Source: Pseudoneobacillus rhizosphaerae
GTDB lineage: Bacteria; Bacillota; Bacilli; Bacillales; Cytobacillaceae
Direction of reading: 5' to 3'
NCBI RefSeq assembly: GCF_917563885.1
Contig: NZ_CAKJTG010000015.1
Span: forward strand, 37,071-101,070
Length of the DNA: 64,000 bases
Under the pieces are notes generated by a model. The model was not told the origin of the DNA. It was given only the letters and a program-made list of their open reading frames with translations, and searched no databases. This document shows, in pieces, positions 55,880 through 64,000 of this stretch (positions are counted from its first letter, which is position 1; each line of letters starts with the position of its first letter). The position numbers and the translations under genes were made by a program.

Positions 55880-57016
55880 ATGAGATTTATAATCCAACGC
55901 GATCGCCTTGTCCAAAGTGTTCAAGATGTGATGAAAGCTGTCTCAACTAGAACAACAATTCCGATTCTAACTGGCATTAAGATGGTTGCAACAAATGAAG
56001 GAGTTACCTTAACAGGGAGTGACTCTGATATTTCCATTGAATCTTTTATTCCAAATGAAGAAGCTGGAGATGAAATCGTAGAGATTAAACAACCAGGATC
56101 CATTGTCCTGCAAGCTAAATTCTTCAGCGAAATCGTTAAAAAGTTACCTAAAGACATTGTGGAAATTGAAGTGGAAAACCATTTACAAACGGTTATTCGT
56201 TCTGGCAAATCTGAATTTCACTTAAACGGTTTAGATGCAGAAGAATATCCATTACTTCCACAACTTTCGGAAGAAAATATTTTTAGAGTCCCAACCGACC
56301 TTTTAAAAGCGATGGTGCGTCAAACTGTATTTGCAGTGTCCACCTCAGAAACACGCCCTATCTTGACAGGTGTAAACTGGAAGGTAGAACAAGGTGAATT
56401 AACCTGTATTGCAACAGATAGTCATCGTTTAGCATTCCGCAAAGCGAAGGTAGAAACAGAAAATACGGATCATTACAATGTTGTTATTCCAGGAAAAAGT
56501 TTAAATGAATTAAGTAAAATTCTTGATGATCATGAAGAATTTGTCGAAATCGTAATAACTGCAAACCAAGTTCTATTTAAAGCTAAACATTTATTATTCT
56601 ATTCAAGATTACTAGAAGGGAATTATCCTGATACTAGCCGTTTAATTCCAACAGATAGTAAAACGAATATCATTTTGAATACAAAGGAATTTTTACAAGC
56701 AATCGACCGCGCTTCCCTACTTGCAAGAGACGGACGAAATAATGTTGTTAAATTTTCAACATTAGAAAATGGAATTGTAGAAATTTCCTCCAATACTCCT
56801 GAAATCGGTAAAGTAGTAGATGAAGTTCAAAGTCAATCCATCGAGGGTGAGGATTTGAAAATCTCGTTTAGTGCAAAGTATATGATGGATGCACTAAAGG
56901 CCCTTGAAGGAACAGATGTTCAAATTAGCTTTACTGGAGCAATGAGACCGTTTTACATGAAACCACTTCATGACGAGTCGATTTTACAGCTTATTCTTCC
57001 TGTTAGAACATATTAA
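55880..57016 (+). CDS. dnaN: DNA polymerase III beta subunit (sliding clamp)
   Basis: 378 residues with the three-fold clamp repeat: MRFIIQRDRLVQSVQDVMKAVSTRTTIPILTGI at the start, a central TSETRPILTGVNW and the C-terminal FTGAMRPFYMKPLHDESILQLILPVRTY, whose last residues form the partner-binding pocket. GGAGG precedes ATG 55880. Normal length. It ends before a strong terminator. Confidence 0.98.
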   Translation: MRFIIQRDRLVQSVQDVMKAVSTRTTIPILTGIKMVATNEGVTLTGSDSDISIESFIPNEEAGDEIVEIKQPGSIVLQAKFFSEIVKKLPKDIVEIEVENHLQTVIRSGKSEFHLNGLDAEEYPLLPQLSEENIFRVPTDLLKAMVRQTVFAVSTSETRPILTGVNWKVEQGELTCIATDSHRLAFRKAKVETENTDHYNVVIPGKSLNELSKILDDHEEFVEIVITANQVLFKAKHLLFYSRLLEGNYPDTSRLIPTDSKTNIILNTKEFLQAIDRASLLARDGRNNVVKFSTLENGIVEISSNTPEIGKVVDEVQSQSIEGEDLKISFSAKYMMDALKALEGTDVQISFTGAMRPFYMKPLHDESILQLILPVRTY

Positions 57017-57029
57017 TAAGCAACAAATA

Positions 57030-57059
57030 GGGGCTATCCAAATATGGTTAGCCCCTTTT
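57030..57059 (+). terminator. Terminator of dnaN
   Basis: GGGGCTA (57030-57036) pairs with TAGCCCC (57049-57055) with an inner CCA/TGG, then TTTT. Confidence 0.88.
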
Positions 57060-57186
57060 ACTTTTAATGAAAATGAGATTGGCTTTAAATTCTTTTAGCT
57101 TTTCTTTGTGTATTAACCATTTATTTAGTAAAATAAAGTATTGAGTATAATTAGAAACAATACTGATGAAATGAGTGAAGCCAACC

Positions 57187-57402
57187 GTGACACAGAAGGT
57201 AAAGATTGATACTGAATATATTGCTTTAGGTCAGTTTTTAAAATTAGCAGAGGTTATTCAATCTGGTGGTATGGCAAAGTTCTTTTTACAAGAATATGAC
57301 GTGTTCATAAATGGTGAGCAGGACCAACGTAGAGGAAGAAAGCTCCGGAATGGAGATGAAATTAAAATTCCTGGATTTGGAGAATATGTCATTACTAACT
57401 AA
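57187..57402 (+). CDS. yaaA: S4-domain RNA-binding protein YaaA (RlbA)
   Basis: 71 residues, exactly the length of B. subtilis YaaA, with the S4 motif IALGQFLKLAEVIQSGGMAKFFLQEYDVFINGEQDQRRGRKLRNGDEI. GTG 57187 matches the start of relatives; GTG 57175 would add four residues. Ribosome sites are weak for both. It lies between dnaN and recF as usual; thought to act in ribosome assembly. Confidence 0.88.
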   Translation: MTQKVKIDTEYIALGQFLKLAEVIQSGGMAKFFLQEYDVFINGEQDQRRGRKLRNGDEIKIPGFGEYVITN

Positions 57403-57416
57403 AGGATGGCAATGTA

Positions 57417-58519
57417 ATGTATATTGAGCATTTAGTTCTTCAAGATTACCGTAACTATGAAAATTTGAAAATAAGGTAAATGTCATTCTCGGTGAAAATG
57501 CCCAAGGGAAAACAAATGTGATGGAGTCTATTTATGTATTGGCAATGGCCAAATCTCATAGAACAACAAATGACAAAGATTTAATTCGTTGGGATCAAGA
57601 GTATGCTAAAATAGAAGGTAGACTGCAAAAAAACTATGGACCATTACCGATGCAACTTGTCATTTCTAAAAAAGGGAAAAAGGCTAAATGTAATCATATT
57701 GAACAACAAAGATTAAGCCAATATGTAGGAAACATGAATGTCGTTATGTTTGCACCAGAAGACCTTCATCTAGTAAAAGGGAGTCCACAAGTTCGGCGCC
57801 GTTTTATTGATATGGAAATTGGACAAGTGTCCCCTATTTATTTACATGATATGAGTCAAATGCAAAAAATACTACAACAACGCAATCATTATTTAAAAAT
57901 GATGCAAATTCAAAAGAAAAGCGATGAGGCAATGCTTGAAATTTTGACAGACCAATTTATTCAGGTAGCTGCCAAAATTGTCCTTAAACGCTTTGAATTT
58001 ATTCATTTACTTGAAAAATGGGCAAAACCAATTCATTCAGGGATCTCTAGAGGCCTTGAAACGTTGAAAATTGAGTATAAACCTTCAGTAGATGTATCAG
58101 AAGATCAGGAATTGTCGAAAATGGTAGAAAGATTTGAAAGTAAATTTGCTGAGGTGAGAAAAAGAGAAGTTGATCGTGGTGTTACCCTATTCGGTCCACA
58201 TCGTGACGACTTGCTTTTCTATGTAAATGATCGGGATGTTCAAACCTTTGGTTCCCAGGGACAACAACGAACCACGGCTTTATCTATTAAGTTAGCCGAA
58301 ATAGAATTAATCCATTCAGAGATTAAAGAATATCCCATTTTATTATTAGACGATGTTCTTTCCGAATTAGATGATTATCGACAATCCCATTTGTTAAATA
58401 CGATACAAGGAAAGGTACAAACCTTTGTAACGACAACAAGTGTTGAAGGAATTGATCATCAAACACTAAAAGAGGCAGCAACATTTACTGTTGATGCAGG
58501 ATCTATAGGCAGAGTTTAG
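57417..58519 (+). pseudogene. recF: recF, disrupted by a frameshift before Walker A
   Basis: ATG 57417 reads [20 protein letters not shown] and stops at TAA 57477. The rest of RecF continues in the -1 frame: [25 protein letters not shown] from 57464 (Walker A GENAQGKT), the signature [17 protein letters not shown] and Walker [16 protein letters not shown], ending at 58519. Between RNY and FENK only 5 bases remain where relatives have 18, so 13 bases are missing. The direct repeat TTTGAAAAT at the join suggests deletion between repeats. RecF loads RecA at gaps. A sequencing error of one base would not explain the missing four codons. The other parts are intact. Confidence 0.85.
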
Positions 58520-58531
58520 CGAGGTGAAACA

Positions 58532-58777
58532 ATGTATATCCATATTGGAGAAGAGATTTTAGTTAGAACAAAAGAGATTATAGCCATACTTGATAAAGAC
58601 GTTCATTCTTCCCAGTATATTCAGGAATTTCTCCAACATAATGAAAAACATACAGAAAATCTCTCGAAAAATCCCTTTAAATCCATTGTTGTTACAAAAG
58701 AGAAAGTATACCTTTCACCTTTATCTTCAACAACATTAAAGAAAAGAACGCAACAGCTTATAGTAATGGATTTTTAA
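58532..58777 (+). CDS. remB: Extracellular matrix regulator RemB (YaaB)
   Basis: 81 residues of the DUF370/RemA-like family, MYIHIGEEILVRTKEIIAILDKDVHSSQY. In B. subtilis it lies between recF and gyrB and affects biofilm matrix genes. GAGGTGA before ATG 58532, 12 bases after the recF stop. DNA binding is by analogy with RemA. Confidence 0.9.
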   Translation: MYIHIGEEILVRTKEIIAILDKDVHSSQYIQEFLQHNEKHTENLSKNPFKSIVVTKEKVYLSPLSSTTLKKRTQQLIVMDF

Positions 58778-58841
58778 AATGCCTCAAGGTTTTTTAAAAA
58801 AATAATAGATGCAAAATTGAAGTAATAGAAAGTGTAGGTGA

Positions 58842-60776
<1,935 letters not shown>

Positions 60777-60932
60777 TAAGAAAAGCGGAAGCGCCCGTTT
60801 AGCGGCGTATGGACTGGAGCTCCTCTGACTGAGATAAAGGAAACACGAATCGCGTTTGTTGCGATTCGATGTTGACTTATCGTAGGGAAGGGGAGTGAAG
60901 TCCACTAGACGCTGGGCCGCTTGCGCTGGACA
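60777..60932 (+). repeat. Type B extragenic hairpin element, copy 2, between gyrB and gyrA
   Basis: Starts TAAGAAAAGCGGAAGCGCCCG directly after the gyrB TAG and ends GCTGGACA. Nearly identical to the copy at 39943-40098 in opposite orientation, including the CGAATCGC/GCGATTCG hairpin. It lengthens the usually short gyrB-gyrA gap to 330 bases; the remainder (60933-61106) holds no gene. Confidence 0.88.
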
Positions 60933-61106
60933 ACTTTCGAGGTCGAAATTGTTATATTATCTAAATTTATTTAAAAAAGGGGTAGAGGGCAACCACTATC
61001 CTCCTTTTTCTTTACAAAAGGCTTCTTTTACAAAATTTATTATTTTGAATACAGCCTTAAGTTTAAAATTTAGGCTAATCGTCACCTAAAATTGGAGGTG
61101 CCAAAT

Positions 61107-63632
61107 ATGGCTGAAACACCAAATTCCCAAATTAATGAGATTAATATAAGTCAAGAGATGAAGGCTTCCTTCCTTGACTACGCAATGAGTGTTATCGTTT
61201 CACGTGCATTGCCTGATGTTCGAGATGGTTTAAAGCCAGTTCATAGACGTATTTTGTATGCGATGCATGATCTTGGTATGCATTCGGACAAACCATATAA
61301 AAAGTCAGCTCGTATTGTCGGTGATGTTATTGGTAAATATCACCCACATGGCGATTCAGCTGTGTATGAAACTATGGTTCGTATGGCGCAGGACTTTAAC
61401 TACCGTTATATGCTAGTAGATGGACATGGAAACTTTGGATCTGTAGACGGTGACTCAGCAGCTGCGATGCGTTATACAGAATCTAGGATGTCTAAAATCT
61501 CAATGGAATTATTGCGAGATATCAATAAAGACACAATTGATTATCAAGATAACTATGATGGCGAAGAAAGAGAGCCTGTTGTTTTACCAGCTAGATTCCC
61601 GAATCTTTTAGTCAACGGAACAACAGGTATTGCTGTTGGAATGGCTACTAATATTCCTCCACACCAGCTAGGTGAAGTCATTGATGGTGTACTTGCTGTC
61701 AGTCGTGACCCTGAAATAACGATTCCAGAGTTAATGGAAATTATCCCGGGTCCAGATTTCCCAACTGGAGGACTCATTCTTGGTAGAAGCGGTATTCGAA
61801 AGGCTTATGAAACAGGTAGAGGATCCATTACTTTACGAGCAAAGGTCGAAATTGAGCAAAAATCTAATGGAAAGGAAGCTATTATTGTTAATGAGCTTCC
61901 ATACCAAGTCAATAAAGCAAAATTAGTAGAAAAAATTGCCGAATTAGTTCGTGATAAGAAAATTGATGGTATTACCGATCTTCGTGATGAATCAGACCGT
62001 AATGGTATGCGTATCTATATCGAAGTTAGAAAAGATGCTAACGCAAATGTTCTATTAAATAATTTATATAAACAAACATCTCTTCAAACTAGTTTCGGAA
62101 TTAACACATTAGCCCTAGTTGGTGGACAACCAAAAGTATTAAATCTAAAGCAATGTCTTGTTCATTACTTAGACCATCAAGTCGTCGTTATACGTAGAAG
62201 AACAGAGTTTGAATTACGGAAAGCAGAAGCGCGTGCACATATTTTAGATGGCTTACGAATAGCTTTAGACCATTTAGATCAAGTAATTAGCTTAATTCGT
62301 GCATCAGCAACAACTGATATTGCGCGTGAAGGCTTAATGACAACCTTCCAATTATCTGAGAAACAAGCTCAAGCTATCCTAGACATGCGTTTACAACGAT
62401 TAACAGGACTAGAGCGAGAGAAGATTGAAGAAGAATATCAAAGCTTGGTTAAACTTATCAGTGAATTGAAAGCAATTTTAGCAGATGAAGAGAAGGTACT
62501 TGAAATTATCCGTGAAGAGTTAATTGAAGTTAAAGAACGCTTTAACGATAAGCGTCGAACTGAACTTGTTTCTGGTGGCTTAGAGTTTATCGAAGATGAG
62601 GATTTAATACCTCAAGAAAACATCGTTATTACATTAAGTCATAATGGCTATATAAAACGCCTTCCAGTTTCTACTTATCGCTCACAAAGACGAGGTGGAC
62701 GTGGAATTCAAGGTATGGGTACTAATGAAGATGATTTTGTTGAACATCTAATCACAACTTCAACTCATAACACCATCCTTTATTTCACAAACAAAGGGAA
62801 GGTTTATCGTAAAAAAGGCTATGAAATTCCAGAATTCAGTCGGACAGCTAAGGGAATCCCTATCATAAACTTATTAGAAGTAGAAAAAGGAGAAATGGTA
62901 ACAGCCATTATTCCTATAGAAGAGTTTGTTGATGATTGGTATTTATTCTTTACAACTAAAGAAGGTATTTCCAAACGTTCACCATTATCATCGTTTGCTC
63001 ATATCCGAAATAACGGTTTAATTGCCTTAAATTTAAGAGAAGAAGATGAATTAATTTCTGTTAAGCTTACTGATGGTACGAAGGAAATTATTATTGGTAC
63101 TAAAGATGGAATGCTCATTCGTTTCCCAGAAACTGATGTCCGTTCTATGGGTAGGACGGCAACGGGTGTTAAAGGAATAACACTTAGACATAATGATGAA
63201 GTAGTAGGAATGGAAGTTCTAGAAGAAGATACTGAAATTCTAATCGTTACTAAAAACGGTTATGGTAAAAGAACTGCAGCAATGGAATATCGTGTTCAAA
63301 GCCGTGGTGGTAAAGGAATTAAAACATGTAATGTAACGGAGAAAAATGGAGATTTAGTTTCCATGAGAGTAGTTACAGGTGAAGAAGACTTAATGCTAAT
63401 TACAACTGGTGGCGTTCTTATCCGTCTAGCAGTTGATGAGATTTCTAGCATGGGGCGTAACACACAAGGGGTAAGACTAATCCGTCTAGATGAAACTGAA
63501 GATGAATTTGTCGCTACAGTTGCAAAAGTTGAAAAAGAAGATGAAAAAGAAGATGAAGTCGTAACTGAATTAGAAGAATCTAGCGATTCAGAAATAGATG
63601 TAGTTACTGACTCAGATACTGAGACAGAATAA
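61107..63632 (+). CDS. gyrA: DNA gyrase subunit A
   Basis: 841 residues from ATG 61107 ([22 protein letters not shown]); GGAGG lies 8 bases upstream, so the TTG at 61092 is rejected. Catalytic Tyr in AAAMRYTE; the quinolone region [20 protein letters not shown] has the sensitive-type Ser. The C-terminal pinwheel starts with the GyrA box QRRGGRG. The tail (about 805-841) is very acidic, rich in Glu, Asp and Ser. Confidence 0.97.
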   Translation: MAETPNSQINEINISQEMKASFLDYAMSVIVSRALPDVRDGLKPVHRRILYAMHDLGMHSDKPYKKSARIVGDVIGKYHPHGDSAVYETMVRMAQDFNYRYMLVDGHGNFGSVDGDSAAAMRYTESRMSKISMELLRDINKDTIDYQDNYDGEEREPVVLPARFPNLLVNGTTGIAVGMATNIPPHQLGEVIDGVLAVSRDPEITIPELMEIIPGPDFPTGGLILGRSGIRKAYETGRGSITLRAKVEIEQKSNGKEAIIVNELPYQVNKAKLVEKIAELVRDKKIDGITDLRDESDRNGMRIYIEVRKDANANVLLNNLYKQTSLQTSFGINTLALVGGQPKVLNLKQCLVHYLDHQVVVIRRRTEFELRKAEARAHILDGLRIALDHLDQVISLIRASATTDIAREGLMTTFQLSEKQAQAILDMRLQRLTGLEREKIEEEYQSLVKLISELKAILADEEKVLEIIREELIEVKERFNDKRRTELVSGGLEFIEDEDLIPQENIVITLSHNGYIKRLPVSTYRSQRRGGRGIQGMGTNEDDFVEHLITTSTHNTILYFTNKGKVYRKKGYEIPEFSRTAKGIPIINLLEVEKGEMVTAIIPIEEFVDDWYLFFTTKEGISKRSPLSSFAHIRNNGLIALNLREEDELISVKLTDGTKEIIIGTKDGMLIRFPETDVRSMGRTATGVKGITLRHNDEVVGMEVLEEDTEILIVTKNGYGKRTAAMEYRVQSRGGKGIKTCNVTEKNGDLVSMRVVTGEEDLMLITTGGVLIRLAVDEISSMGRNTQGVRLIRLDETEDEFVATVAKVEKEDEKEDEVVTELEESSDSEIDVVTDSDTETE

Positions 63633-63639
63633 TAAACTA

Positions 63640-63670
63640 GGGGGCCACAATATTTTGTGGTCCTTTTTTT
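63640..63670 (+). terminator. Terminator of gyrA
   Basis: GGGCCACAA (63642-63650) pairs with TTGTGGTCC (63655-63663), then T7. Confidence 0.9.
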
Positions 63671-63763
63671 ATTTTTTTCTTGTCTAATAAAAATTATACT
63701 GATATAATAGATGAGGTCGACATGGACATGCGATAAAAACATGTACCAAATATTAAAAAAGTG

Positions 63764-63792
63764 TTGACGATTAAAACTAGAAATGCTATATT
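63764..63792 (+). promoter_or_regulatory. rRNA operon promoter
   Basis: TTGACG (63764-63769), 17 bases, TATATT (63787-63792); about 140 bases before 16S rRNA. Confidence 0.85.
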
Positions 63793-63824
63793 AATAAAGT
63801 CGCTTACGGGCGAATAAACAAATT

Positions 63825-63838
63825 TGCTCTTTGAAAAC
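63825..63838 (+). promoter_or_regulatory. boxA-type antitermination site of the rRNA leader
   Basis: TGCTCTTTGAAAAC lies in the transcribed leader at the usual place of the boxA element bound by NusB-S10. Confidence 0.7.
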
Positions 63839-63930
63839 TAAACAACCAAACAATAATAAATGAAGTGAAAACTTTCTTTTAAAGGAAGTTGGAACTAAGC
63901 CAGAGTAAACTTTATGAGCTAATCAAACAC

Positions 63931-64000
63931 TTTATTGGAGAGTTTGATCCTGGCTCAGGACGAACGCTGGCGGCGTGCCTAATACATGCAAGTCGAGCGA
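63931..64000 (+). rRNA. 16S ribosomal RNA, 5' end only
   Basis: The first 70 bases: TTTATTGGAGAGTTTGATCC and the following CTGGCTCAGGACGAACGCTG stretch are the standard 5' end of Bacillus 16S rRNA. The gene continues beyond the window. Confidence 0.98.

Noticed and set aside
57458..57480. Programmed -1 frameshift in recF
   Set aside because: The A/T run could slip, but there is no clear X-XXY-YYZ heptamer with a following structure, and four codons would still be missing; deletion is simpler.
61197..61212. parS-like GTTTCACGTGCATT in gyrA
   Set aside because: Only one half matches the palindrome; the other half differs at several positions.

Overview
This window is a low-GC Firmicute chromosome segment spanning the replication origin. 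Gene order and protein sequence point to the family Bacillaceae (Bacillus/Neobacillus-like). The evidence is the arrangement walRKHIJ-htrC, a Lys-Glu-Asp-Phe tRNA cluster, purA, dnaB, rplI-gdpP-yybS, rpsF-ssb-rpsR, ychF, yyaE, yyaC, soj-spo0J, noc, rsmG-mnmG-mnmE-jag-spoIIIJ-rnpA-rpmH, then dnaA-dnaN-yaaA-recF-remB-gyrB-gyrA and the first rRNA operon. This is the order around the origin of Bacillus subtilis. Sporulation genes and three parS sites agree. Species cannot be fixed from the sequence alone.

Layout. Bases 1-17,300 are the accessory part: a truncated CitA/DcuS-like sensor kinase, two LysR regulators, a pspA-ydjGHI membrane-stress operon with a very short PspA, a coat-like pair of unknown proteins, an RlmI-type methyltransferase, a sulfur-carrier cluster (TusA-like, DsrE-like, TusA-OsmC fusion, short MetE-like enzyme, OsmC) behind a divergent LysR gene, a Nudix hydrolase, a PAS protein behind an FNR-type promoter, and an ECF sigma/anti-sigma pair. 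Bases 17,356-53,441 are the conserved left flank of the origin, nearly all on the minus strand, that is, transcribed away from the origin like the genes on the right. Bases 53,442-55,880 hold oriC, split around dnaA: DnaA-box clusters upstream, and DnaA boxes plus a DnaA-trio-like unwinding element between dnaA and dnaN. Bases 55,880-64,000 hold dnaN to gyrA on the plus strand, then an rRNA promoter and the first 70 bases of 16S rRNA.

How the genes work together. The core encodes initiation (dnaA, dnaB, oriC), the clamp, gyrase, chromosome segregation (soj, spo0J, parS), nucleoid occlusion (noc), cell-wall homeostasis (WalRK with its regulators, and a LysM/M23 hydrolase with WalR boxes upstream), c-di-AMP turnover (gdpP), membrane insertion (spoIIIJ, jag) and tRNA/rRNA modification (mnmE, mnmG, rsmG, rlmH).

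Most notable points: (1) the TusA/DsrE/OsmC/MetE-like cluster, which looks like a dedicated sulfur or alkyl-thiol relay of unknown substrate; (2) recF is broken by an apparent 13-base deletion between short direct repeats just before Walker A; (3) the 5' half of tRNA-Phe is repeated as part of a 147-bp tandem unit inside the tRNA operon; (4) two families of extragenic hairpin elements, one with compensatory base changes between copies and the other sitting directly against stop codons, including between gyrB and gyrA; (5) an FNR-type site placed exactly at -41.5 of a -10 box upstream of the PAS gene; (6) DnaA-box clusters away from oriC at rlmH/yyzF and mnmE/jag.
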